Assembly: GCF_001039355.2 (NCBI RefSeq) | Contig: NW_019776068.1 | Coordinates: forward strand, 489,065-553,064 | Direction of reading: 5' to 3' | Source of the DNA: Lingula anatina | Taxonomy: Eukaryota; Brachiopoda; Lingulata; Lingulida; Lingulidae | DNA: 64,000 bases | In this document: positions 12,501 through 22,936 of the stretch, piece after piece | How positions within the stretch are numbered: position 1 is the first letter of the stretch | Layout of the letters: every line of letters starts with the position of its first letter | The notes under the pieces: generated by a model | The model's input: only the letters and a program-made list of their open reading frames with translations | The model's database searches: none | Told to the model about the DNA's origin: nothing | Position numbers and translations under genes: made by a program

Positions 12501-15500
12501 AAAGGGGAAATTTAGCCTCAAAATAGCATCCCTATTTTATGAGACCGCAAAACCATCCGCGCTGCCCACTTGTCATTATCACTGTAACTGGTGATATATG
12601 AGCACTCGTCAGGCTTATGAATATTAATTAACTGGTTAATGACGTTATCGTTTGAGCCTTCTATGTCTCTTCTTGGAGGCACCAACCCTCAAGCTTCATC
12701 CCCGCGTCACCAGGCAATGAGAGAAAAGTACCTTACCTCACCATTACCTTATTTACTTATGCGCGGGTTGATTACACGGTAACGTCTTTTCGGGGTTCGG
12801 GCGTAGAAGTAGGATATATATTAATCCAGATTCCAGACGATAAAAGCTGTGAAAGCTGAGTCTGAGTAAATATATTCAAACTGAAAATCAGAATTTATTC
12901 ATTTAAAGGTAGACTATGGCCTATTGTATTATGCAACGGACTAAATCTAGCACACGTTGTGTTGACCTGGTAGAAGGCTGGAACCGGATTGTGGGTGAGG
13001 GGGGCTTGGGAAGGTAATTGATGTTAAGTTCCACAAACAACCCCCGACAAACAATGATAATTTTTCATTCCGCAGCATAAAGCGACAAGCCAGCGTTAAC
13101 AAATGTTGCCACTTAACAAAGAATAGCAGAAAAGAAGCCCTCCGACCTTTTTAACCAATATGGTGCCAGTAGTTGAGGTAGTATGTGACATGTGTTCTAA
13201 GATGATATTGTTGTATTACTCACTGGAATATTTTGTACTATGCATCCACACGACACGTGATGTCTTGGCCTAGATGAACCCCATTTGAAAATGTAAATTT
13301 TAATTTAAATTTTTTTTTAATTTTTCGTTTGTTAAACAACAGAATCATAGGGACCATTCCCACAGATATTTGGATCGATCTATCTCCCTGGGGAGTCTCA
13401 CTAAATTGCTATCAAACTAACCGGCTTAAACGTCTGTCACGCCTAGTAAAGCTGTTAGGGGGTAATTATCTTTACCCCTAGCTGATTCGGTAGGCGTGAC
13501 AGACATTTAAGCCGGCAAGTTGATAGCAATTTAGCAATTTAGGGAGTTAGACCGATCCAGATGGATCGATCTAGGCATGGGAACCCAGTCTTAGAGGGTG
13601 GAGGGGGTATTGGGCCTATATAGCTTCTTACGTATCCCCTATCTCCCCCTTCTTTCTCACATAAGAAAAGTGTCGAAATGAGACAACATCGAACGATTTT
13701 TCCATCCCTGTTCCTCACATATATAGTAAAATTGTCTTCGTCTACTGTTATATACTTGGATAAGAAAGCAAACCTTAATTAAGCAAACAGAAAAAATAAC
13801 ATCACTTGCGCATGTACCCCGACTAGCAATTGTACATTGTAGCAAAATATGTCCCTGCCCGTAAGTATATATCAAATTCGATGGTTTGCAGCCGCGTAAC
13901 TCACCCCAAACATCCCCACTCCCACTCTTGGAACACGCAAGTGCATGTCCAGACCACCTGATCACACCGTGCATTTGGGTGAGTGTACCGGTAGTGTCTT
14001 CTGATATGTGACACGACCCAGATTTGGTCTTAATATGGTGTGACCCGTCCAATCGGTTTTCATGCGAAGATTTCTGGTGGATTTTAAGTAGCTGACCTTA
14101 AAAAAGAAAAAATAATTGCATTAGTGGGTCATTACATATCGTTTTAACGCTTGGCTGTTATCAACTTAACTAATTAAAGAGTGGGATGCTAAGCGCGTTT
14201 TTATACAAGACTTGTGAGCTATTAAATAGCTAGACTCAAGTACATGTATCGATGATGTATGTGTAAAACTTCGAGAAACAGACCGAGTTATATCACTTTC
14301 CCTTTGAAATTGACAAAAGATGGAGAGTAGGTCCCAATAAAACCAGTAATAAAAATTAAACTATTCGTGAACCTTATATTTTACTAAAGTCTGTGATAGT
14401 TTTTGCGGAAGACTAATAGTTGCCCTTGAAAATTTAAACGTTAGGTAAATGTACATATTAAGTAGAAGAATTTTACAATAGACAGTGGTTAACCCCCGTC
14501 AAGTTTTCATTAGCAACTGTATCGACCATCTTCGTCAGGACTGCGACGCAGGACGCGGTGCACCACAGCAATAAGTGAGCGCTGTGTGGGTTTCCTAGGC
14601 GTGACATATCGACTGCAAACAATTTTTTTCGGTTTTTCGATTATTCTACGACACATAAACGAAATTTCTGGTCCAGTGTTCAAAGCTTTGGTTCTTGGAT
14701 GCTATAGTTGTATAGATTCTCTCTGTGTGTGCGCCATTTAGTATCTTTTTTTAAATACTATGGTCAACTCCTCTTTATGGCCAAAACTGCAATGGCGTAT
14801 CTTGGATAGATATGAATTCAACAACTGTAAATTATGTTTTGTGTTTGGTAATTTATTATTTCAGGTATCAATTGGATTGACAGCTACAACTATTGTGTCA
14901 CAATGGACGTGGTCGGCAACCTTGTTACAGTCAGCCACAGTCGCAAGCAAGGTAATGTATAAGTGTATATTAATTGTCAAAGAAATGTCAAAGAAATGTT
15001 ATTACATTATGAATTCCACGAAATGGTATAGAAGTTTACATAAAGAAACCACCCGCAGCTAAAAAATATCGCACTAGTTCACTTTAAAAAATGACTACTG
15101 TTTGTTCATGGTCGTTGCCCCTTCGCACCTGAAACTTAAATTATTGAACCAAGAGAAAAGAACACTGAGACAAGCTTAAAAGATATCATGCAACTTCAGA
15201 ATAAACCAAAGAAAAGTGCAACGGAGTGTATAGAGTAAGCACATAAAAGTATGTAGAATCATTGTGAAGTTGTCTGGGGCATAATGCCTTAAGGTAAATA
15301 GCCTTAACGACAGCGATTCTGCTCGCCTATATGTTAAACCTCGGTTGGAATGGCATACAATGTACTTTAAGATTTCTAGAGACATAGAGTTTACCTCTAC
15401 ACATGATGTGAAAAGCATATACACTAAGGTTATAACCTTTGTATTTTAATAAGTAGGTTTCGTGATGCGACAGATTACCCAGTAATAAAGATTTATTGCC

Positions 15501-18500
15501 AGTTTTAAAAAACTGGGTTTGGAACATAAATGAAAATTATCAAACACATGTCGAAAATCTTTCGTACCGTTAGCTTACTTGGGTTAGGATCATTTTTAGC
15601 TACCGTAATTTCCTACAACGCGTTTGATTCAAAAAAGTTTGAGTATTTGAGTAAAACATGCATGTCATCCCACTGATACATACCTGAATTTAGAAAGATA
15701 AATAAATAAGTGAATGCACACGACTGTTTGCTTCTCTAAATAATTTCTCTGTCGTCAACTTCTTGGCGTTGAATTTCGAATCTTTTTCTAAATATATTTC
15801 CTTCCTATTTTTGAGCACTGGCAAATAAGTTAATCAAAATTTCTGTCTCATTCTTACACGTTAATTTCTATTAAAAATCCATTTGCAAAGCAAAAATAGT
15901 ACTGAAGGGGTTGCTGCTGGTTGGCATTGAGCCTTCCAGTTAGTTTACGATTGGAGCATTGGAAGCTCCAATGGAATCCAATGTTGATTCCTGCAGTCTT
16001 TAATCGTATGACATGGTAATCTATCATGAAATGCCTCATTTTACAAGGAAAATGGGGCAAAATAGAAAAAAAGTTATCATAAAAGCAAGCATTGTTGCAT
16101 TTTCCATACGTTTTTATATTCTGTAACATATGAATTTCTTGGCAATGATAGACGAATTTGTTTTAACTTTTTAATCAGCAATTTGCCGAACTTTTAAAGA
16201 GGTAATTGTTATGATAGTTCACGCGCAATCGCGAAAGCGTGCGCGCGTGCACACACCACACACACACACGATGACACAGGATAGATGATTTTTTACATTT
16301 GTTTAATTATCCTTTTCTTTTTGAAGTACGGGATAAGCGGACCATTCTGGTATGCAGCTGGAGCCACAATCCAGGTTATTCTCTTCGCCATCCTTTCAAT
16401 TGAGCTCAAAACTAAAGCGCCTGGCGCAAAGACATTTCTACAGGTGAGCAGAAAAATATTGAAAAACATGTTAATATGTTGAAATATTTATAAGTCTGGT
16501 TAAACGTCACTTCTGAAAAAAAAACAAGCATGAACTACTCCTACAGAATACCAATGATGGGGCTGCAATATAGTGAAACACAGGAAAACACATTGTTCAA
16601 TTCCGCCCTTTAGATATAATTTCATTAGCAGCCTTCAAATTTGTTGGAGAGAATTCAAGTGCAGTGACACACGCCAGCAACGTAATCATTAATCTCACAT
16701 CCTGCTCGGATTGGTGACACAGCATGTAGAACTGTAACCCCTTAATGTGCATTACTCTAGCAGTTAGTTCTGTTCCGTTACCTTGATGATTGTGTAATGG
16801 ACATTGTTTAATGCAGGTATGTCAGTGGTTTTGTGAGAACTGTCTCAGCAGAAAAGACAAATATATGCCTATAGATTTCGAAATATTCCATATGAGCAAG
16901 AGTGTAGTGTCCTAATTTTGAGAAATAATACGCTCAAAATTAAATATTAATTTTATTACTTCGTAGCGTTAAAACGTTGTAAAATAATTAATAGTGTTGT
17001 GATGTATTGTCTGATTCCTTTTAAACGTTCCTTTTAAATGGCTCGATACCTCGCTTCACCGAAATCGGTCTCTGGCCAGATAATTCGCATACACCAGCTT
17101 TTTAACAGAAATATTTTTTATCCTCTGCGCGCAGGTCATCAAAGCTCGATTTGGAACAACCACCCATGTGACTTTCTGTGTATTTGCTGGCTTCACAAAC
17201 CTCGTGGTAACGGCGTCGTTGCTGTTGGCCGGCACTGCGGTCCTCACCAGTTTGGTCCAGGGTCTAAGCCTGGAGTTGGCCTGCATGATTCTGTCGGCTG
17301 TCATAGGGGCCTACACCCTTATTGGTGGGCTAGGAGCTACTTTTTATGTCTCTTACTTCAACACTACCCTGATATTCTCAATGCTGCTTCTCCTGGTGAT
17401 CGAAGTGTACTACAACCCGTATGAAAATTCGAGAAACCCCATTGGAAGTTCATCGAAAATGTACCAATTCCTGGACTGTATCAATGGTCCAAGTGGCAAC
17501 GAAGAAAACAGTTATCTGACCTTTATATCCAGCGGAGGCTTGATGTTTGGTATCATCAACATAGTTGGTAACTTTGGCGCTGTATTTTGTGATCAGTCCT
17601 ACTGGCAGAGCAGCATCGCAGCCAAACCCATTCAAGGAGTGTGGGGGTTCATCTCCGGGGGATTGACGTGGTTCGCTATTCCTTTCACCATGGCCACCAC
17701 GATGGGATTGTCCTATCTCGCCCTCTCGGCAGATTCCGGCCAGGCATTGCTGACTCCAACGCAAATAGATCAAGGTGAATTTGAATTCTTATGTATACAA
17801 AGAAAGCAAGGGAAAAAAAGGAAGTTGTGATTTTGTCCAATTTTTAAAAAAGAAAAGTAGACGAAACGCGACATTTACATAAACAATTACTTTTAACGAT
17901 AATTGCTACGGATTCAAAGGGAAACTAAAAGATTGTTTTGAAAGACAACGTTATGATCGGCTATGCACGATATGTCTAAAAGTGAAATACAAAAAGAAAA
18001 ACAAACAGCGTGGTTTGAACAAGGCTTAAATAACGCTTTCACTTTCGATTTCAGGCCTCGTTCCACCTCTCGTTGCACAGAAACTGCTGGGCACAGCTGG
18101 CGAGTTTGTCATGCTGATGTTGATTCTGATGGCGGTGATGTCCACAGGTTCTGCAGAAGTTATCGCTGTAGCTTCCATCATTATATATGATATCTATAAA
18201 ACTTACATTAATCCATACAGGTACTTAGTGCACCGCTAATTTTGTTTTGGTAGTATGTTGTATTTTGTCGTATTACACTATTAAGTTAATAAGATATGAT
18301 TTTTTCATAGTCATGAATTAAATACATCAAATTACACTGATATCCATTAAAAGTATGACATTCAGATCTATTTGTGTAATTTGATAGAACTTACGACTTC
18401 GGCAGTAAATAATTTAAATGCCACACAGTTGATTAAAAAAACGTCAAATTTATTTTAAGGAAAGACATCCCTGAAAGCCACTGTGTCCTGTGCGGAAAAG

Positions 18501-19813
18501 ACATGACGCATGAATGCACGTGCATTCCCGTCACCCAGTGCAGCGCGTGCCATGAGGATGTCCACGAGGCACACTCCACACACAAGTTGGGTGTCAAACC
18601 GTTCAACAAGTGCACAACCCATGGGCTGTACCGTGAATACTTGGCAATGCTGCTGAACTATAAAAGTTGGTGTATCCTCTGGGTGACTGCCTTCACTATT
18701 CCGTTGGTGCTTCTCTGCAACGCCGCCAGTCTCAATCTCAGCTGGCTTTACTTGTTCACCGGTGTTTTAATCGGCTCCACCGTCATCCCAATTAGTCTGT
18801 CTATCACTTGGTCCAGGATTAACGCGCCAGGGATGGTATCAGGTAGGCATATATATATTTATGATATCATATGATATTGTTATGATACAATTCCGTGGTC
18901 GAAACTCAGATATTAGTGCGTACCGAACAGATAAAGAAAAAAGTATAGATGAACTTAAGATATAGCCTGCCCCGAGAATACCGAAGAGAAAAAGAAATAA
19001 GTATAGAAATGTGCCGAGAATATCGAAGGCGTTTGATCTTATGATCTATAGATTTTCAATGAGAATTAAAAATTGTCCCAAGTGTTCTCAGATACATTAC
19101 TTTATATTTTTTCTCTGTTGTTTCTTTTTTATACAAAACATTTTCTTTAAAAAAGGCCCTACTGCTTTTAGATGGTTGTTGCTTAAAAAATTTTATTGCT
19201 TGTAGGTGCCGTTTGTGGATGCATCTTGGGGTTAGGCTCATGGCTTGTAACGGCCTCTCAACACGAAGGTGGACTGAGTGACTTTATCCAAAATACCGGC
19301 AAAGAAGACAGCATGCTCGTAGGCAACTGTGTAGCTATCGGATCTGGAGGGATAATCTGCATCGTAGTCAGTCTCATCACAAACAGGCGGTTCAAAAGTG
19401 AAGACGCTGTCAAAGAATGGGAGAAGACGCGCAACGTTGACAACCCGCTCAATCCGTGGGTTCACCTGTACGAAGATCTACCCAGGGAGAAAAAAGACGA
19501 GCGACCATCCCACGAAGAATTCTTGAAGATCTTCCGCAGCGCAAAGATCACCGCCTACGTAGCTGGCATAATCTTGTCTGTTGTTCTCATCATCATATGG
19601 CCGGCCATAATGGCAGGGTTGAGGGTGTTGAATGAAACCATGTTCATTGGTTGGGCCTATGTGTCGCAGGTGTGGGCCTTCCTGGCAGCAGCTTTCATTA
19701 TCAGCGTCCCACTGGTCCAGGAAATTTGGGGTATATGGAGGCAGTATAAACGCAACAAGGTGAAAGACATGCAGGAGGAAAAATACGCCGTACCTCCGCA
19801 AACTAAACTGTAG
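9362..19813 (+). CDS. DUR3: DUR3-like urea/proton symporter (sodium:solute symporter family), 8 coding exons
   Basis: The coding exons join in frame: 9,362-9,534; 10,778-10,937; 14,865-14,951; 16,327-16,443; 17,135-17,774; 18,055-18,220; 18,460-18,842; 19,206-19,813. All introns are GT-AG. The total is 2,334 nt, or 777 residues plus TAG. Seen directly: a hydrophobic signal-like N-terminus; a short extracellular stretch with N-x-S/T sequons at N44 and N50; many hydrophobic helices; the DUR3-type blocks [23 protein letters not shown] and GLVPPL; the SSS-family signature YTLIGGLGA (239-247); and a Cys/His-rich loop (456-502). The family moves urea across the plasma membrane, coupled to protons in plants and fungi. 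Coupling ion and substrate in animals are inferred. The length is slightly above plant DUR3 because of the loop. The ATG at 9,362 is the only one in the first exon's open frame. It could also start in an unseen upstream exon, making 9,428 an acceptor site. Confidence 0.93.
9535..10777 (+). other. Intron 1 of the DUR3-like gene
   Basis: GT-AG intron, phase 2. It is AT-rich unique-looking sequence with an ATT-rich run before the acceptor. No internal gene or transposon is recognised. Confidence 0.85.
10778..10937 (+). CDS. DUR3: DUR3-like exon 2: first transmembrane region
   Basis: Residues 58-111. It begins after TTATGTCAG, completes Arg58, and reads [13 protein letters not shown], the start typical of DUR3 proteins. 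The first family helix ([16 protein letters not shown]) and a cytoplasmic linker follow. It ends GGK|gtgagt in phase 0. Confidence 0.93.
11976..11999. repeat. 24-base perfect palindrome
   Basis: TTATATCGGATA is followed at once by its exact reverse complement, with no loop. Outer arms CAGGGAAT and ATTCCCTG add a second inverted layer, offset by a few bases on the left. It lies inside intron 2. Confidence 0.9.
13350..13591. mobile_element. Foldback DNA transposon (GGGACCATTCCCA family), intronic copy
   Basis: The ends GGGACCATTCCCA and TGGGAACCCAGTCT are imperfect inverted repeats flanked by TA on both sides. Inner arms GGCTTAAACGTCTGTCACGCC and GGCGTGACAGACATTTAAGCC form a long hairpin around a 13,451-13,488 centre. 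There is no coding capacity, so it is a non-autonomous element. A relative with the same ends lies at 29,564-29,991. Confidence 0.7.
14865..14951 (+). CDS. DUR3: DUR3-like exon 3: SQWTW substrate/ion-site helix
   Basis: Residues 112-140, phase 0 at both ends. It contains [18 protein letters not shown], the most conserved helix of DUR3 proteins, corresponding to the broken first core helix of SSS transporters. Confidence 0.95.
14952..16326 (+). other. Intron 3 of the DUR3-like gene
   Basis: Phase 0 intron. Near its 3' end lies a 20-base alternating purine-pyrimidine run with GCGCGC (16,237-16,256) followed by CA repeats, about 70 bases before exon 4. Nothing else is recognised. Confidence 0.85.
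16327..16443 (+). CDS. DUR3: DUR3-like exon 4: [11 protein letters not shown] helix
   Basis: Residues 141-179, phase 0 at both ends. [16 protein letters not shown] is followed by a hydrophobic helix and [15 protein letters not shown], a hallmark order in DUR3 proteins. The acceptor TTTTTGAAG has a modest pyrimidine tract. Confidence 0.95.
16444..17134 (+). other. Intron 4 of the DUR3-like gene
   Basis: Phase 0 intron with acceptor CTGCGCGCAG. No repeats or genes are recognised. The remaining introns (17,775-18,054; 18,221-18,459; 18,843-19,205) are short and unremarkable, apart from a roughly duplicated 'gccgagaatatcgaag' motif in the last one. Confidence 0.85.
17135..17774 (+). CDS. DUR3: DUR3-like exon 5: central core helices and SSS signature
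   Basis: The largest exon, residues 180-392 plus the first base of codon 393 (phase 1 donor, CAAG|gtgaat). It carries about five hydrophobic segments, YTLIGGLGA at 239-247, a variable extracellular loop, and [18 protein letters not shown], closely matching the conserved DUR3 pattern NIVGNFGTVF. Confidence 0.96.
18055..18220 (+). CDS. DUR3: DUR3-like exon 6: GLVPPL and ion-site helix
   Basis: Residues 393-447 plus two bases of codon 448. It reads [13 protein letters not shown], then a methionine-rich helix [17 protein letters not shown] and [11 protein letters not shown]. The STGSAE stretch corresponds to the SAGSSE stretch of plant DUR3, where SSS transporters usually place sodium-site hydroxyls. 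The intron before it is only 280 bases. Confidence 0.95.
18460..18842 (+). CDS. DUR3: DUR3-like exon 7: Cys/His-rich loop and two helices
   Basis: Residues 448-575 plus one base of codon 576. The first third is hydrophilic and cysteine/histidine-rich: C456, C459, C467, C469, C475, C478, H479, H483, H486, H489, C499, H502. The CxxC...CxC...CxxCH spacing suggests metal binding. It sits between [11 protein letters not shown] and the next helices, so it should face the cytoplasm. Two hydrophobic helices follow, then [12 protein letters not shown]. Confidence 0.93.
19206..19813 (+). CDS. DUR3: DUR3-like exon 8: last helices and C-terminal tail
   Basis: Residues 576-777 and the stop. It includes [15 protein letters not shown], a glycine-rich helix, a charged segment with [13 protein letters not shown], two long helices and a basic/acidic tail. 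The tail ends PPQTKL, fitting a class I PDZ ligand (T at -2, L at 0). Confidence 0.94.
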
Positions 19814-20660
19814 TAGTTGAGCATTGGTACGTTGATTTTCACACATTCAGACAAAACCGAAATAAGTTTAAAATTATTACAACGAAGTTAAAATGTAGAT
19901 AAATCCATTACTAACGAATGTAAATAACTAGTATTAGAACAAGATGAAGCCAAACTAAGACTAAACATTCGATGGGATTTCCAAAATGAAAAGTACACTA
20001 AGCGTTCCATATCATGGTGTCAAATTTTTCAGTAACTTCAGATGGATGAGTTTTTTTGCTTGACTTAACTTGGTGGGGGGGGGGGGGGTATTTTTAGTAA
20101 ATGAAAAAATACAAATGTAGGCCGTTTGGGTTAAACTGAAACGTAGTGTATTCAAGATCATTGGCATTTGTATCTGACGATCCAGCAGTAGACAAGGTGA
20201 CGCGTACGTTAACTTACATGTATGTCTGCGACAAAGTTAGGAACGAAAAAGGAATGTTGTCCTCGTATCTGAGCTCGGGACGTTTTAATTAATCTTTCTG
20301 AAGGCAAACCAAGCTTTCTAGAGTATTCTATTACTAAAGTAATATATATGACGGGTGCAGTTGCAGTAGCTGATATACATACATATATATATACTACGAA
20401 CTGTTTTATAATGTTAAATTTTTTGTTATTAAGTGCACTGCATAATATACATTGTCAAAATTCTGAGTGCGATAGTTTAAGAATGGGCCTCATAGTATAA
20501 GTGTCCGTGCAAAGGTGGACTGAATTTATGAGTCGAAGTAAGCACCAATCAGAATCGCAAAATATATACCTCATTTTCAGAATTTCGCCTATGCCTTATA
20601 CAAAACAAAGTTTGTGCCTTTTTTATTTTTAATACAATAAACTTCTTTATTCAAATGTGA
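19814..20660 (+). other. 3' UTR of the DUR3-like gene
   Basis: AT-rich region from the stop to just past the likely polyadenylation site. It contains a 14-base G run (20,075-20,088) and a 19-base block (19,935-19,953) that reappears inside the AT repeat at 20,792-20,810. The exact transcript end is inferred. Confidence 0.5.
20636..20641 (+). terminator. Polyadenylation signal AATAAA
   Basis: A canonical AATAAA within a T-rich/A-rich setting about 820 bases after the DUR3-like stop codon. It is the first perfect hexamer I see downstream of the stop. Confidence 0.5.
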
Positions 20661-20808
20661 AATTGCTTTTTTAACTATTCAATTTTAAACTGTTTTGGTG
20701 AAGATATTGCATGTACATCTGAAACCTTATTTGATGTACATTGTACATTTCACGCGAGCTGCAAAATATATTAAATACTCATATATATATATAGAACAAG
20801 ATGAAGCC

Positions 20809-20869
<61 letters not shown>

Positions 20870-20978
20870 CCAGATTAAAAAATGACTAGGTAAGATTAAC
20901 ATTTCCATATAACAGAATAAATATTAAGTGAATATCATCGTAAAAATATTAAAGATACACTATATGCTGTGTTTTATA
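20661..20978. repeat. Intergenic AT-rich DNA with AT microsatellite
   Basis: An AT dinucleotide run at 20,781-20,868 is interrupted by a non-repeat 19-base insert (20,792-20,810) identical to part of the transporter 3' UTR. No gene is seen. Confidence 0.8.
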
Positions 20979-21103
20979 CCCTCTACCATGGTCACAGATT
21001 GATTTTTCACTAGATATTCACATATATGTCTTTGGCTAATTCATTGCATATTTCTCCCCCGTGAGAAAAGAGCACATAGTCAATCACTGACCCTGTTAGA
21101 GGG
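20979..21103. mobile_element. Foldback element (CCCTCTACCA family), intergenic copy
   Basis: 5' CCCTCTACCATGGTCACAGA and 3' TCACTGACCCTGTTAGAGGG are inverted copies of each other with a few mismatches. TA flanks both ends, which suits a TA target-site duplication as in Tc1/mariner-type elements. It is 125 bases long, non-coding, and related to 2,739-2,855. Confidence 0.65.
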
Positions 21104-21185
21104 TAGCGAAAGTAGGAAATAAGCGGAAAATAGAGTAAAATAGGCCTACATTTTTTTCAAAATGTGACTTATGTCACCTTTTTTT

Positions 21186-21187
<2 letters not shown>

Positions 21188-21222
<35 letters not shown>
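21188..21222. repeat. CTAT tetranucleotide microsatellite
   Basis: About 35 bases of uninterrupted CTAT units after a T run. Confidence 0.9.
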
Positions 21223-22500
21223 AATGATGACTCCATTATATTTCACTCAGCCTCTATCAGACAAAAGCTTAATTGGTTATATAGTTTTCGTAATATTCCT
21301 GTGGCGATCAATTAAAAATCCTAGTCTAAAAACGAAATGCATTCTGGAGTTCCACCTGTAATCTTATAGAAAAGATGATCAATTTATTGATTAATTGCGG
21401 AATTACTTTTCTCATGGTGTTCCTTAATGTTGTGTCTTTAACCAACAGTGTATTGTAAATACATGTACGATCAAAATTCTGTCTGAATTATAACGCAGTT
21501 TGTTTAAAGTATTCTGATGTGCCCTTAATGCTCTGTGAATTTTGTCCAATTCAGATTTTTTTAAATGTGATGATCAAATTGATAGAGGCTGCAGCAGTCT
21601 GGAAAAGGAACCGGTACCCTTTATATAGAGGTTCTCCACTGCTTTCTCTATACCGTGCACGTGGGTGTAGTGGAATTCAGCGTTTTAGCGATGTAAATAC
21701 ATGTAAATACATGTAAATAGGCTGTTAACCGAAGGACTTAATATAAGCAAATTTCACTACAGTGCCAAGCTGGTCAAAATGTACTTTGTGCTTTGCCTAG
21801 TTTAAACTATACTAAAATAATGGATTTTGCTTCATAACAGAGGGAAAATGCATAAATTGGAGATCATAATATCTTCAGTAATAATAATCATGTCCACACT
21901 TATGTTTCAAATTTTTTTATCCAAAAACAAGTCGACTTTAATAACACGAGAAACCACTTTTTTTTTCACGCCACCAAAATAGTTCTGTACTTTTTAAGTC
22001 TTCTAGATATCAGGCTGTCTTTCACTCCTAAATCTATGCCTCATATCTCTTTTATAACATTTTCTAAAAATTAACTTGAATGCAGGAACGTTCTATATCA
22101 CAGTTTGAAAACTGATATGGAGTCAAGAAAAATGTTAAGTAGAGCGAGAGTGAAAGCTCATTCAAAGCAGAACATTACAGGCACAAATGGAATGATGGCG
22201 CCCCGATGGCGCCCTCGTACACATTTTGTCTTTAGTTGCTCTTTACTAAAATAAGTTATCTTTCATCGGACAAAAATATTCAATGACAGAAAAAGACAAG
22301 CTTTCACTGTTTCCTCGTGGGCTCTAGTCTTAAACTTTAAGTCGAAATGAATTTATATTTTATATTTTATATCCTTTTATCCATAGCATCAGTGTTATAC
22401 CTAGGTCATGTAACCGATCACCCCCTATAACCATTTCAATTACCTCAGGTATATATTTCCACGTGCTCAACTACCCGCATTATACTTGTATATGTAGTTA
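21223..22500. other. Intergenic stretch without recognisable genes
   Basis: AT-rich unique-looking sequence. The tandem word ACATGTAAAT occurs near 21,695-21,720, and TGGCGCCC occurs twice near 22,195-22,215. No gene is supported. Confidence 0.6.
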
Positions 22501-22501
22501 A

Positions 22502-22936
22502 ATGACGTTTAATAGTGAATTGCCGCCTAATCTTTCTCTACGAATAAAGGTTGCCAAAAGAAAAAAAAACCCGAAGGCTTCAAAGCGTATAATTCGGTGC
22601 TGCATGTTTATAAAAAGCAACACAGCAATTACAAAGTTATTACGTCTAAACTTTTGTGAGCCAGAGGCACTGCCGTCACGAAATCATCAAAACAAAAATC
22701 ACAGTAAATTAAACTTTATTCATATCTCATTGAAGATGCGAGACCGGCGAGTTGAAAATCGCCAATCACCGAGTATAATGACAGATCACGAAGGACAAGG
22801 AATAAAAAGCCGCATTTACGAGCCACGGGTTGCTTCACGGATCACGTTAGATAATATGTTTCACGCATATCGGGAGCGAGTGTCTTTCACGGGTAACGAA
22901 AAATACCCACTGGGAGCCTCTTCTGTCAAGTGTTAA
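22502..22936 (+). other. CpG-rich open frame of unknown nature
   Basis: A 144-codon open frame, basic in composition and without recognisable domains. The block is unusual because I count 25 CpG in 22,501-22,920, far above the sequence to its right. No splice context or promoter is evident. It could be an exon, a relic of a transposon, or an unmethylated regulatory island; I cannot tell which. Confidence 0.15.

Larger units (their letters stand above)
10938..14864 (+). other. Intron 2 of the DUR3-like gene
   Basis: This is the longest intron (3.9 kb). It contains CAGGGGCGGATCAAGG followed by a G run at 11,127-11,160, which resembles one end of a transposon family common in marine genomes. 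It also has a 24-base perfect palindrome (11,976-11,999), a tRNA-promoter-like stretch near 12,090-12,130 and a foldback transposon (13,350-13,591). The antisense open frame at 13,657-14,052 shows no family resemblance. Confidence 0.85.

Noticed and set aside
13657-14052. 131-codon antisense open frame in intron 2
   Set aside because: No domain, no signal and no splice context; it probably derives from intronic repeat DNA.
17038-17424. 128-codon open frame overlapping exon 5
   Set aside because: It is a shifted-frame shadow of the transporter exon; it lacks hydrophobic helices and family motifs, whereas the 17,168 frame has them.
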